Positions 36,953 to 45,958 are shown, numbered from the stretch's first letter. The stretch is 64,000 nucleotides of DNA from Lysobacter sp. yr284 (GCF_900107375.1 NZ_FNPT01000003.1:310001-374000), one strand, 5' to 3'. Made by a program: numbers and translations. Notes: generated by a model from the letters alone, not told the origin.

Positions 36953-38077
36953 ATGCTCTGGCATGCCGTCATCACCCGTTTCAGCTACCGCCACACCACC
37001 GCGGCGGCCGGCCTCAACGGGGTCCTGGTCTCGCTGCTGCGGCGCGATCCGCTCGAACCCAAGCGGCTGGCGCTGCGCTACTCGCTGTTCGAGCTGACCT
37101 GCCTGCCGTCGCTGCTGGGCCAGACCTCGCAGGACTTCGACTGGTTCATCGTCGTCGACCCCGAGTTGCCGCCGTCGTGGCGCGAACGCCTGCAGGCGCT
37201 GGTCGCCGGCCGCCCGCGCACCCATCTGTACGACTACGACCCGGCCCAGGACCTAACCGAGACCGGCTGGCTGCAGGCGTACGCGCCGGCGCAGACCACC
37301 CGTCTGCTGACCACGATCCTCGACGACGACGACGCGCTGCCGGCGGATTTCGTCGAGCAGATGCAGCGCACGGTGGCGCAACGCGAAACCGAACTGGCGC
37401 CGATCGCGACCCTGGCCAGCCGCAAGAGCCGGCAATGGGAGTTGGTGCACAGCCGGCGCGCGCCGCTGGGTTACCGCTGCGCCTGGCATCGCGGCGACTG
37501 GGTGCTGTCCACCGGCCTGTCGCTGCTGTGCCGCTGGCCGCAGCACCGGCTGACGGTGCTGGCGATCCATCACCAGGTCGCCGACCTGTGGTTCCTGCCC
37601 GAACGCGGCCCGGCGCTGATGCAGTTGCTGCAGCAGCGCTGGTCGCTCAACGACGCCCGCGCGGTCGAAGCCACCGCGTTCATCGCCGGGCGCATGGACG
37701 ACTTCCAGCGCCGCGCGCAGGCGTGCGTGGACGGCGCAGCGGACGCCGCCGGCGAGGCGGGCGAGGCGGGCGAGGGCGCGCTGCGCTTCGTCGACCTCAG
37801 CGACACCGTCGAGGCCTTCGTGGTCAGCAACCACTTCGGCAACGACCAGGTGCTGCGATTGTTCGAACCCAAGCCCGACCGCGAGCCGGTCAGCGGGCCG
37901 CAGGACTTCCCCGGCGTGCCGATCGACTTCGCCCGTTTCCGCGGCAACGCCCGCGCCTTCGGCAAGCGCCCGCGCATCTACCGCGAGCTGGTGCGCGAGC
38001 TGTGGTCGCGGCCGATGCCGTGGTGGCCGCGCCTGCGCATGGTCGCGTGGGCGAGCTGGCGTTTCGCCCGCGCCTGA
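36953..38077 (+). CDS. putative rhamnosyltransferase-like glycosyltransferase
   Basis: 374 residues. The N-terminal half has the layout of the putative rhamnosyl transferase family (Pfam-type Rhamno_transf): TRFSYR, then SLLGQTSQDFDWFIVVD, then a TILDDDDALPADF acidic motif in the position of the metal/nucleotide-binding DxD of GT-A enzymes. The family assignment is from remembered motif layout, not a search. It would transfer a sugar, perhaps a deoxyhexose, from an activated donor; no sugar-nucleotide biosynthesis genes are visible nearby. Its position between the hydrolase and the malonyl transferase in one tight run suggests it decorates the polyketide product. The donor and acceptor cannot be told from sequence. 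Confidence 0.75.
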   Translation: MLWHAVITRFSYRHTTAAAGLNGVLVSLLRRDPLEPKRLALRYSLFELTCLPSLLGQTSQDFDWFIVVDPELPPSWRERLQALVAGRPRTHLYDYDPAQDLTETGWLQAYAPAQTTRLLTTILDDDDALPADFVEQMQRTVAQRETELAPIATLASRKSRQWELVHSRRAPLGYRCAWHRGDWVLSTGLSLLCRWPQHRLTVLAIHHQVADLWFLPERGPALMQLLQQRWSLNDARAVEATAFIAGRMDDFQRRAQACVDGAADAAGEAGEAGEGALRFVDLSDTVEAFVVSNHFGNDQVLRLFEPKPDREPVSGPQDFPGVPIDFARFRGNARAFGKRPRIYRELVRELWSRPMPWWPRLRMVAWASWRFARA

Positions 38078-38107
38078 GGCCGCCACCATGACCCGAAGGA
38101 GCGGCCG

Positions 38108-38992
38108 ATGCAGGCGATGATCTTTCCCGGGCAGGGCGCCCAGAAAGCCGGAATGGGCGGCGCGCTGTTCGATCTGCCCGAGTACGCGGCGATCGAGGCG
38201 CAGGCCGACGGCGTGCTCGGCTATTCGCTGCGCGGCGCCTGCCAGGACGCGCACAAGCTCGCCGATACCCGCTACACCCAGCCGTGCCTGTACATGGTCA
38301 ACGCCCTGCACGGCATCCGCGCGCTGCGCGACGGCGCCGCGCCGGCGTTCCTGGCCGGGCACAGCCTGGGCGAGTACAACGCGCTGCAGGCGGCCGGCGC
38401 GTTCGACCTGATGACCGGCCTGCGCCTGGTGCAACGGCGCGGCGAACTGATGGCGCAGGCGCGCGGCGGGGCGATGGCCGCGGTGCTCGGGCTCGAGGCC
38501 GGGCGGATCATCGAGCTGATGATGGCCCACGGCCTGGACGCGGTGGACATCGGCAACTACAACGCGCCCACCCAGACCGTGGTGTCCGGCCCGCAGGAGG
38601 AGATCGAACGCGCCTTGCCGCTGTTCGAGGCCGCCGGCGCTGGCGCCTGCGTGCGCCTGTCGGTCAGCGGTGCGTTCCATTCGCGGCTGATGCAGGACGC
38701 GGCGCGCGCCTACGCCGGGTTCCTCGAGGGTTTCGCGTTTTCCCCGCTGCGCCTGCCGGTGATGTCGAACGTCACCGGCACCTTCTATCCGGCGCAGGCG
38801 CCCAGCGCGGTGATCGCCTCGTTGCTGGTGCGCCAGATCGTGCGGCCGGTGCTGTGGGTGAAGTGCGTGCAGGGCCTGTTGCGCAGCGGCGCGACCTCGT
38901 TCGTCGAAGCCGGCCCCGGCAACGTGCTGACCCGCCTGGTCGCGCAGATCCGCGCCGCCGCGCCTGCCGAAGCGTCTCCCGCAACCCGTTAG
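38108..38992 (+). CDS. stand-alone malonyl-CoA:ACP acyltransferase (trans-AT)
   Basis: 294 residues. FabD-type fold with FPGQGAQ near the N-terminus, the catalytic Ser86 in GHSLGEYNAL and the His191 in GAFHSRLM, a pattern associated with malonyl specificity. It transfers malonyl from CoA to ACP phosphopantetheine. None of the PKS modules has its own AT domain, so this is the enzyme expected to load them. It is about the usual length of trans-ATs and has no second AT or fused enoylreductase. AAGGAG lies six bases upstream of the ATG. It could also serve fatty-acid synthesis as a FabD, but its location inside the cluster argues for dedicated PKS use. Confidence 0.95.
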   Translation: MQAMIFPGQGAQKAGMGGALFDLPEYAAIEAQADGVLGYSLRGACQDAHKLADTRYTQPCLYMVNALHGIRALRDGAAPAFLAGHSLGEYNALQAAGAFDLMTGLRLVQRRGELMAQARGGAMAAVLGLEAGRIIELMMAHGLDAVDIGNYNAPTQTVVSGPQEEIERALPLFEAAGAGACVRLSVSGAFHSRLMQDAARAYAGFLEGFAFSPLRLPVMSNVTGTFYPAQAPSAVIASLLVRQIVRPVLWVKCVQGLLRSGATSFVEAGPGNVLTRLVAQIRAAAPAEASPATR

Positions 38993-39051
38993 CGCCGCCA
39001 CATCCTCCCGCCCAACCGCCGCACGCCGATCACTCCCCGGACAGCCAGCAG

Positions 39052-40005
39052 ATGCGAACCGAACCGAGCCACGGCAACGCCGTCATCCTGATGTACCACC
39101 GCATCGCCGACGACGGCACCGAGCTGTGCGTGTCGCCGGCCGAGTTCCGCGCCCATCTGGCCGTGCTGCGCGAGGAGGGCTGCCAGGTGCTGCCGCTGCA
39201 GGAGCTGGCGCAGGCGCTGGCGCGCGGCGACGCGCCGCCGCGCAGCGTCGCGATCACCCTGGACGACGGCTACCTCGACGCGCTCACCGATGCCGCGCCG
39301 ATCCTGCGCGAGTTCGAGTACCCGGCGACCTTCTTCGTCATCACCGCGACCCTGGACGGGCCCGCCGAGTTCTGGTGGGAAACCCTGCAACGCGTGTTCG
39401 ACCACCAGTCGCTGCCGGCCGAGCTCGACGCCGACCTGGCCGGCGCGCCGGCGCCGCTGCCGCTGGCCACGCCCGAACAGCGGCGCGCGGCCTTCGACGC
39501 GGTGCGCCGCCCGTTCTATGCCTGGACGCCGGAGCAGCGGCGCGAACGCATCGCCGCGCTGCTGGGCTGGAGCGGGCTGGCCGCGGCCGACGGCGCCGGG
39601 CCGGTGCGCGCGATGACCCCGGAGGAACTGCGCCATCTCGACGCGATGCCGGGCATGGAACTGGGCGCGCACACCGAGAACCACCTGCTGCTGCCGGCGC
39701 ACGCGCTGCCGATCAAGGAACGGGAACTGCTGCTGTGCCGGCAGCGGCTGGAAGCGCTGCTCGGGCGCGAGGTGCGCTCGCTGTCGTATCCCTACGGCGC
39801 CTTCGACGAGGAATCGGTGCGCGCCGCGCAGCGCGCCGGCTTCGCCGCGGCGGTGACCACCGGCAACCAGCCCGCGTCCGCGCACAGCCACCCGCTGGTG
39901 CTGCCGCGCTGCGCGGTGCAGGCCGGCGACGACCTGCGCGCGCGCCTGCGCGAACTGTTCGCGCAGGCGCCGCAAGCGCACCACTACGACCGGTCCTTCG
40001 CATGA
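39052..40005 (+). CDS. polysaccharide deacetylase (NodB homology domain) family protein
   Basis: 317 residues. Family motifs are present in order: MYHRI near residue 13, TLDDGYLD (motif 1, catalytic/metal Asp pair), a HTENH motif (H-T/S-x-x-H metal ligands) and SYPYGAFD. These enzymes remove N- or O-acetyl groups from sugars or amides using a metal ion. No signal peptide is evident, so a cytoplasmic substrate is likely. Inside this cluster it could deacetylate a sugar attached by the neighbouring glycosyltransferase or unmask an acylated intermediate; that is inference. Its stop overlaps the ABC ATPase start as ATGA, tying it to the transporter genes. Confidence 0.9.
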   Translation: MRTEPSHGNAVILMYHRIADDGTELCVSPAEFRAHLAVLREEGCQVLPLQELAQALARGDAPPRSVAITLDDGYLDALTDAAPILREFEYPATFFVITATLDGPAEFWWETLQRVFDHQSLPAELDADLAGAPAPLPLATPEQRRAAFDAVRRPFYAWTPEQRRERIAALLGWSGLAAADGAGPVRAMTPEELRHLDAMPGMELGAHTENHLLLPAHALPIKERELLLCRQRLEALLGREVRSLSYPYGAFDEESVRAAQRAGFAAAVTTGNQPASAHSHPLVLPRCAVQAGDDLRARLRELFAQAPQAHHYDRSFA

Positions 40006-40688
40006 GCCTGGTGTCGGTGCGCAACCTGCGCAAATCCTACGGGCTCGGCGCCAACAGCGTCGAAGTGCTGCATGGGGTCGACCTGGACGTCGCCGAGGGC
40101 GAGTTCGTCGCGCTGATGGGGCCGTCGGGTTCGGGCAAGTCGACCCTGCTGAACCTGATCGCCGGCCTCGACAAGCCCAGCTCCGGCGAACTGACCGTGG
40201 CCGACGCGCGCATCGGCGAGATGAGCGCGACCGAACTGGCGCGCTGGCGCGGCCGCCACATCGGCTTCGTGTTCCAGCTCTACCACCTGATGCCGACCCT
40301 GACCGCCGCCCAGAACGTGGAAGTGCCGTTGCTGCTCAGCGGCCTGGACGCCGCCCGGCGCCGGCGCCAGGCGCGCATCGCGCTGGAGGTGGTGGGCCTG
40401 TCGCACCGCATCGACCACAAGCCGGCGCAGTTGTCCGGCGGCCAGCAGCAGCGCGTGGCGATCGCCCGCGCCATCGTCACCGACGCGCCGCTGCTGGTGT
40501 GCGACGAGCCCACCGGCGACCTCGACCGCGCCAGCGCCGACGAAGTGCTGGACCTGCTCGGCGCGTTCAACCGCGAGCACGGCAAGACCATCGTCATGGT
40601 CACCCACGATCCGGCGGCGGCGGCGCGGGCGACGCGCCAGCTGCACCTGGACAAGGGGCGCGCCGTCGACGCCCCTGCGACCCACTGA
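40002..40688 (+). CDS. ABC transporter ATP-binding protein (MacB/LolD-like)
   Basis: 228 residues, a single nucleotide-binding domain. Walker A GPSGSGKST, Q-loop in FVFQLYHLMP, signature LSGGQQQR, Walker B LLVCDEPTGDLD and H-loop VTHD are all present. The DEPTGDLD and YHLMP features are typical of the MacB/LolD/FtsE group, whose partners are FtsX-type permeases. Two such permeases are encoded a little downstream (41.7-44.0 kb), separated only by an aldo/keto reductase. The set could extract or expel the product or another hydrophobic substrate from the inner membrane. The start overlaps the deacetylase stop by ATGA. Confidence 0.95.
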   Translation: MSLVSVRNLRKSYGLGANSVEVLHGVDLDVAEGEFVALMGPSGSGKSTLLNLIAGLDKPSSGELTVADARIGEMSATELARWRGRHIGFVFQLYHLMPTLTAAQNVEVPLLLSGLDAARRRRQARIALEVVGLSHRIDHKPAQLSGGQQQRVAIARAIVTDAPLLVCDEPTGDLDRASADEVLDLLGAFNREHGKTIVMVTHDPAAAARATRQLHLDKGRAVDAPATH

Positions 40689-40697
40689 GGCCCGCGC

Positions 40698-41627
40698 GTG
40701 CGCTATTCCTTTCTCGGCTCGACCGGACTCAAAGTCTCCGAACTGTGCCTGGGCGCGACCGAGTTCGGCGGCAGCACGCCGGCCGACGAGGCGCGGCGGA
40801 TCTGGGCGCGCTGCCTGGACGCCGGGGTCAACTTCGTCGACACCGCCGATTTCTCGCCGGAAAGCGAGCGCCTGCTCGGCGAGTGGATCGGCGAGCGGCG
40901 CGAGCAACTGGTGATCTCGACCAAGGTGTTCCGCCGCACCGGTCCCGGGCCGAACCAGCTCGGACTGTCGCGCAAGCACATCGTGCAGTCCTGCGAAGCC
41001 TCGCTGCGCCGGCTCAAGACCGATTACATCGATCTGTATTTCGCCCACTCCGACGATTTCCTCACGCCGCTGGAGGAGACCCTGGCCGCGTTCGAGCAAT
41101 TGGTGCGGCAGGGCAAGGTGCTGTACCTGGGCGCATCCAACTACACCGCCTGGCGCCTCAACGAGGCGCTGTGGACCGCGCAAGGCAACGGCTGGTCGCG
41201 CTACTGCTGCGTGCAGGCGCTGTACAACCTGCACCAGCGCGACATCGAGGCCGAACTGTTGCCGATGTGCGCGCACAAGGGGCTCGGCGCGATCGCCTGG
41301 AGCCCGCTGGCGCGCGGCGCATTGACCGACGCCAAGGCCGGGCGCGAAGGCGCGTCCTCGCCGGTGGATGCGGCGCTGGCGGAGGTCGCCGCGCAACTGG
41401 GCCGTCCGCGCGCGCAGGTGGCGTTGCGCTGGGCCTTGAACCGCGCGGGCATGAACGCGGTGGCGATGGGCCCGTCGAGCCTGGCCCAGGCCGAGGAGAA
41501 CCTCGGCGCCTGCGCGGTGGAACTCGACGCCGGGCACATGGCCGCGCTGGACGCCGCCGGCGCGCCGCGACGGCCGTATCCGGCCAACCTGGAGCCGCTG
41601 GCGCGCGCCTTGCGCAGCAACGACTGA
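40698..41627 (+). CDS. aldo/keto reductase family protein with an altered catalytic tetrad
   Basis: 309 residues, GTG start just after the ABC ATPase stop. The (beta/alpha)8 reductase pattern is clear: LGSTGLKVSELCLG, NFVDTAD, ISTKV, LYFAHSDD, GKVLYLGASN and the C-terminal GPSSLAQAEENL nucleotide region. Of the usual tetrad, Asp48, Lys76 and His117 are present. The Tyr normally five residues after the Asp (DTADxYG) is Ser53 here, within DTADFSPE. Tyr is the usual proton donor, so the enzyme may be weak, use another residue, or do something other than carbonyl reduction, such as the ring-opening or elimination chemistry known for divergent family members. The role in the pathway is unknown. 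Confidence 0.9.
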   Translation: MRYSFLGSTGLKVSELCLGATEFGGSTPADEARRIWARCLDAGVNFVDTADFSPESERLLGEWIGERREQLVISTKVFRRTGPGPNQLGLSRKHIVQSCEASLRRLKTDYIDLYFAHSDDFLTPLEETLAAFEQLVRQGKVLYLGASNYTAWRLNEALWTAQGNGWSRYCCVQALYNLHQRDIEAELLPMCAHKGLGAIAWSPLARGALTDAKAGREGASSPVDAALAEVAAQLGRPRAQVALRWALNRAGMNAVAMGPSSLAQAEENLGACAVELDAGHMAALDAAGAPRRPYPANLEPLARALRSND

Positions 41628-41697
41628 GCCGCGGGCGGGCAGGGCCCGTCCGGTACATCCCCGCAACCGACGCATCGATGGAGTACGCAGCCGAACC

Positions 41698-42846
41698 ATG
41701 AACCACTTGTTGCTGATCTGGAAGGGACTGTGGCGAAAGCCGGTGCGCACCGGGTTGACCTTCGCGTCGATGACGGTGGCGTTCCTGTTGTTCGGGCTGC
41801 TCAACGGCATCAACCAGGGCCTGGACCACGTCACCGAGCGCTTCCACCTCGACCGCCTGTACGTGATGAACCGGATCAGCATGTACCACCCGCTGATCCT
41901 GCCGTTCGCGCAACAGGTGGAGAAGATCCCCGGGGTCGAGGACGTCGCCTACTGGGCCTACTTCGTCGGCTACTACCAGCGCCCGACGGTGCAGTTGCCG
42001 ATCGTGGCCGCGGACGTGGAGCGGATGTTCCGCATGTATCCGGAACTGCACCTTCCGCGCAGCCAGCTGGAGACCATGGGCATCGTCAAGTCCGGCGCGG
42101 TGATCAGCAAGAACCTGGCCAAGCGCTTCGGCTGGAAGATCGGCGACCGCGTCCCGATCAAGTCCTCGATCTGGCCGCGCAAGGACGGCAGCGACATCTG
42201 GTACTTCGACATCGTCGGCGTGTACGAGCCGTCGGAGGCCTCGCCGGCGCTCAACGACCTGTTCTTCGTCAACCTCGACTACTTCGACGAGGCGCGCGCG
42301 TTCGGCGCCGGCCAGGTGCACCTGATGATCGTGCGGGTGAACGACGAGAAACGCAGCGGCGCGATCGCCCAGGCCATCGACAAGCTCGCCGAGAACTCGC
42401 CGCTGCAGACCCGCACCCGCACCGAGAACGCCTACGCCGCGGTGCAGTGGCGGCAGATCAACGACCTGCGCACGGTCGGCAACTTCATCATCGGCGCGGT
42501 CCTGTTCACCCTGCTGGTGGTCAGCGCCAGCACCATGATGCAGTCGGTGCGCCAGCGCTTCGCCGAACTGGCGGTGCTGATGACCCTGGGCTTCACCCCG
42601 CTGCGCATCGCCGGGCTGATCCTCGGCGAGGCCTTGTTGCTGAGCCTGATGGCGGCGATCGCCGGGTTCGGCCTGGCCGCGCTGGCGTTCCCGGCGGTGG
42701 CCGAGCTGTTCGGCGCCATGCGCATGCAGCCGGGCGTGTACGTCAGCGGCCTGGCGATCGCGCTCGGCATCGCCCTGGTCAGCGCCTTGCTGCCGATCGT
42801 GCGTGCGATGCGCTTCAGCCTCGTCGCCGCGTTGTCCGGACGCTGA
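41698..42846 (+). CDS. FtsX/MacB-type ABC transporter permease 1
   Basis: 382 residues. One N-terminal membrane segment (residues about 19-40, FASMTVAFLLFGLLNG), a large extracytoplasmic domain, and a C-terminal bundle of three hydrophobic segments beginning at about residue 260 (NFIIGAVLFTLLVVSAS), with the coupling-helix pattern RFAELAVLMTLGFTPLRI. This is the FtsX-like permease layout. It is expected to work with the ATPase encoded at 40.0-40.7 kb and with the second permease immediately downstream as a heteromeric inner-membrane transporter. The periplasmic domain has no motif that reveals the substrate. Confidence 0.9.
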   Translation: MNHLLLIWKGLWRKPVRTGLTFASMTVAFLLFGLLNGINQGLDHVTERFHLDRLYVMNRISMYHPLILPFAQQVEKIPGVEDVAYWAYFVGYYQRPTVQLPIVAADVERMFRMYPELHLPRSQLETMGIVKSGAVISKNLAKRFGWKIGDRVPIKSSIWPRKDGSDIWYFDIVGVYEPSEASPALNDLFFVNLDYFDEARAFGAGQVHLMIVRVNDEKRSGAIAQAIDKLAENSPLQTRTRTENAYAAVQWRQINDLRTVGNFIIGAVLFTLLVVSASTMMQSVRQRFAELAVLMTLGFTPLRIAGLILGEALLLSLMAAIAGFGLAALAFPAVAELFGAMRMQPGVYVSGLAIALGIALVSALLPIVRAMRFSLVAALSGR

Positions 42847-42857
42847 GGAGGCCGCGC

Positions 42858-44045
42858 ATGCACAAACTCAGACTGATCGCGCAGGCCGCGCTGATGAACC
42901 TGCAAGGGCTGTCGCGCCGTCGCCTCAACGCGCTGGTGATGGTGGTCAGCATCGCCGGCGCGGTGGCGGTGTTCTCCGGGGTGCTGGCGATGAACGCCGG
43001 CCTGGACGGAGCGATGCGCGACGCCGGCCGGCCCGACCGGGCGATCGTGCTGCGCGCCGGCTCGACCGTGGAGATCGCCAGCGCGATCTCGCTCGACGAC
43101 CTGCGCGCGATCCAGAACTCGACCCAGGTGCGCAAGAACGCCGACGGCACCGTGCTGCTCACCGCCGAGGCGGTCGGCCCGATCACGTTGGTGGAGAAGT
43201 CCAGCGGGCTGGAGGTCAACGGCACCATCCGCGGCGTCGGCCCGCAGGTGCTGGCGGTGCGTCCGGAGATCAAGCTGGTCGCCGGGCGCATGTTCGAGCC
43301 GGGCAAGTTCGAGGTCGTGGTCGGCCGCCAGGCGATGGAACAGTTCCAGGGCCTGAGCCTGGGCGGGCAGGTCGCCGCCTACGGCACCCAATGGAAGATC
43401 GTCGGCGTGTTCGCGGCCCAGCACAGCATGCGCGAGTCCGAACTGATGGCCGACGCGACCGTGGTCATGGACGTCAGCCGCCGGCCGATGTTCCAGAACG
43501 TCACCGTGGTGCTGCCCGACGCGGCCGGCGTGGCCGGGTTCAAGCAGGCCGTCGCCGCCAACCCCAGCATCGCCATGGACGTGTTCAGCGAGCCGGAGTT
43601 CCTGCAGCGCGAATCGCGCAGCCTCAACGGCCTGCTCGGCTTCATGGCCTATGTGATGGGCGGGATCATGGCGCTGGGGGCGATGTTCGTGGCGATCAAC
43701 GCGATGTACTCCAGCATCGACGACCGCCGCCGCGAGATCGCCACCTTGCGCGCGCTCGGCTTCCCGCCGCTGGTGGTGGTCAGCTCGATCGTGGTCGAGG
43801 CCGCGCTGCTGGCGTTGCTGGGCGGCGCGCTCGGCGCGGTCCTGGCGGCGCTGGTGGCCGGCGGCCGCACGGTCAGCACCGCGGTCGGCGCGGACCTGCG
43901 CCAGTTGGTGTTCGACGTGTCGATGACCCCGTCGGTAGTGCTGCAGGGCTTCGCCGCGGCGCTGGCGATCGGGGTGATCGGCGGGCTGGTGCCGGCGATA
44001 CGCGCGGTGCGCAGCCAGGTCGTGGACGACCTGCGCGCGATATGA
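42858..44045 (+). CDS. FtsX/MacB-type ABC transporter permease 2
   Basis: 395 residues. It shows the same plan as the preceding gene: an N-terminal membrane segment (NALVMVVSIAGAVAVFSGVL), a periplasmic domain, then C-terminal segments including MAYVMGGIMALGAMFVAI, with the coupling pattern RRREIATLRALGFPPLVVVSS. ATG 42858 is preceded by GAGGAGG with six-base spacing; only 11 bases separate it from permease 1. Two unequal permeases with a single ATPase suggest a heterodimeric MacB/LolCDE-like complex. No membrane-fusion protein or outer-membrane channel gene is readable in the window. Confidence 0.9.
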   Translation: MHKLRLIAQAALMNLQGLSRRRLNALVMVVSIAGAVAVFSGVLAMNAGLDGAMRDAGRPDRAIVLRAGSTVEIASAISLDDLRAIQNSTQVRKNADGTVLLTAEAVGPITLVEKSSGLEVNGTIRGVGPQVLAVRPEIKLVAGRMFEPGKFEVVVGRQAMEQFQGLSLGGQVAAYGTQWKIVGVFAAQHSMRESELMADATVVMDVSRRPMFQNVTVVLPDAAGVAGFKQAVAANPSIAMDVFSEPEFLQRESRSLNGLLGFMAYVMGGIMALGAMFVAINAMYSSIDDRRREIATLRALGFPPLVVVSSIVVEAALLALLGGALGAVLAALVAGGRTVSTAVGADLRQLVFDVSMTPSVVLQGFAAALAIGVIGGLVPAIRAVRSQVVDDLRAI

Positions 44046-44123
44046 GTTCTACCCGGGCGCCGCGCCGGCGCCCACCAGGCAATCTTCCACAACGCATCCA
44101 TAAAACGCATCGAGGAAACCGCA

Positions 44124-45404
44124 ATGGCAGCGAAGGAAATCGCACGAATCTCCAGGCCCGATCCTGAGCGGTTCCTGCGCGACTACGTCCGCACGCGCAC
44201 GCCGGTGATCATCACCGACCTGTTCGCGGGCCAGCCGATCGACGCGATCCGCACGCTCCAGGACGCCAGCGCCGCGTTCGGCGGCGTGCCGATGAACGTG
44301 CAGACCGAGTACGCCGTCGCCGCCAGTTCGCCGGAGACCGCGGTCGAGACCACCATGACCTTCGACGAGTACTGGGCGCACGTGCGGGCCAACCCGGACA
44401 CCGCGCTGCTGTGCACCGAGTACGAGATCCCGGCCAGCATCATGCGCATGTTCCGGCTGCCGGAGTTCTGCCTGGCCCAGGACCTGGACGAGCCGGAAGT
44501 GCTGGACATGCCGCGCAAGTACGGCGACCACGACCTGTGCTCGAACATCTTCGTCGCCAACGCCGGCAACCGCGCCCACCTGCACTTCGACGGCGACCAC
44601 CGCCAGGTGCTGCTGCACCAGATGTTCGGCCGCAAGCAGGTGCTGTTGTTCCAGCCAGAGGCCTGCGTGGACCTGCGCACCACCTCGGGCGCGCCGTGGT
44701 CCTCGGGCGTGTACCTGGAGCAGATGTCGACTCAGGAGCAGCTGGACTTCGTCGCCGAAGTCGGCGGCTACCACGCGGTGCTCGAACCCGGCGAGACCAT
44801 CTACATGCCGGCGCTGATCTGGCATTACCTGGGCTATGTGGACGATGCGATGTCGTTCAACCTGCGCTTCCGCCGCAACCGCTTCGGCCGGTTTTTGTGC
44901 GTGGACAACTTCCATCGCGATTCCTACATCCAGAACCTGGGCTCGCATCTGGCCGGTTCCGGCGCGCACGGCGCGCTGGCCGAGGCGATGCCGCAGATCG
45001 AGGCCGAATACGCGCGCCCCGCGGCGAGCCTGCGCGAGAAGGTCAGCGGGATGCGCGCGGTGCTGCGCCGCGCCTGCGAGCAGGCCTTGCCGGACACCGA
45101 GCCGGCGCGGTTCTGCCCGCCGCAGCTGGACGCGCAGGAGGTCGACAAGATCCTCGCCGACATCGGCCAGACCGCGCGCTACGTCGAGCCCGCGCTGGCC
45201 GCCAAGTCGCGCCCGACCGGGCCGCTCAGCCCGGTGCAGAAGCAGACCATCCAGAACACCGCCGCGCGCCTGGGCTATTCCGACGAGGCGCTGGCGCACC
45301 TGCTGTGGAACCGCCTGGGCAAGTCGCAGCTCGACGACCTGAGCAAGACCGAGGCCGTGCAGTTCATGGTCTACATGCGCTCGCCGGGTTCGTCCCTGCG
45401 CTAG
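44124..45404 (+). CDS. JmjC/cupin-8-like Fe(II)/2-oxoglutarate oxygenase
   Basis: 426 residues. A cupin-8/JmjC core is indicated by FVANAGNRAHLHFDGDH, giving an HxD pair (His154, Asp156), and by the distal His234 in YMPALIWHYLG followed by FNLRFRRN. These are the facial-triad ligands and the 2-oxoglutarate-binding region. The C-terminal 150 residues are helical and could form the dimerisation or substrate-recognition part seen in related hydroxylases. Likely reaction: hydroxylation of an unactivated carbon in the polyketide/peptide chain, possibly while carrier-bound. GAGGAA lies just upstream of the ATG. It is the last enzyme of the accessory run. Confidence 0.88.
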   Translation: MAAKEIARISRPDPERFLRDYVRTRTPVIITDLFAGQPIDAIRTLQDASAAFGGVPMNVQTEYAVAASSPETAVETTMTFDEYWAHVRANPDTALLCTEYEIPASIMRMFRLPEFCLAQDLDEPEVLDMPRKYGDHDLCSNIFVANAGNRAHLHFDGDHRQVLLHQMFGRKQVLLFQPEACVDLRTTSGAPWSSGVYLEQMSTQEQLDFVAEVGGYHAVLEPGETIYMPALIWHYLGYVDDAMSFNLRFRRNRFGRFLCVDNFHRDSYIQNLGSHLAGSGAHGALAEAMPQIEAEYARPAASLREKVSGMRAVLRRACEQALPDTEPARFCPPQLDAQEVDKILADIGQTARYVEPALAAKSRPTGPLSPVQKQTIQNTAARLGYSDEALAHLLWNRLGKSQLDDLSKTEAVQFMVYMRSPGSSLR

Positions 45405-45446
45405 CTCCCTCCGCCGTCCTTCCCTTTGCTGCCAAGAGACATCCGC

Positions 45447-45941
45447 ATGCGAGCCGATATCCAGAGCGTATTGAAGACCTGGGAACGCGAGAACGAGACC
45501 ACCCTGGAGGTGTTCGCCCGGGTGCCGGAGGGGCGCAACGAACAGACCGTGGTCCCCGACAAGGGCTGGACCCTGGGCGGGCTGGTCTGGCACATCTGCA
45601 TCAGCGAACGCTGGTTCTGCGCCGAGGTCATGGGCGCGCAGCCGGGCGGCGACAACGAGGTGCCGGCGGACGAAGTGCCGGCGACGGTGGCGGAGATGAC
45701 CGCGGCGTTCCGCCGCTCGCACGCGGCGCTGATGCAGGCGGTGGCGGAGCGCGACGAGGCCTGGGTCGACGAGAGCGTGGATTTCTACGGCAATCCATGG
45801 ACGCGCATGGAGCTGCTGAACCTGATGCTGCGCCACGAAGCGCACCACCGCGGCCAGCTCAGCATCCTGATGATGGTCGCCGGCGGCCAGCCGCCGACGA
45901 TCTACGGCGCGCCGGGGATCAACCTGGAAGACGCGCTGTAA
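45447..45941 (+). CDS. DinB/YfiT-like four-helix metal-binding protein
   Basis: 164 residues from ATG 45447; a TTG 21 bases upstream is a weaker alternative. The DinB-like superfamily pattern is visible: GWTLGGLVWHI with a first His, then LMLRHEAHHRGQLS with the two closing His ligands, giving the usual three-His metal site. Members include thiol-dependent transferases and damage-inducible proteins of unknown activity. A thiol-S-transferase role for detoxification or tailoring is conceivable, since it directly follows the cluster genes in the same orientation, but nothing in the sequence fixes it. The gene is followed by a strong inverted repeat. Confidence 0.86.
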   Translation: MRADIQSVLKTWERENETTLEVFARVPEGRNEQTVVPDKGWTLGGLVWHICISERWFCAEVMGAQPGGDNEVPADEVPATVAEMTAAFRRSHAALMQAVAERDEAWVDESVDFYGNPWTRMELLNLMLRHEAHHRGQLSILMMVAGGQPPTIYGAPGINLEDAL

Positions 45942-45958
45942 CCAGGGGGTCAGCTCTT

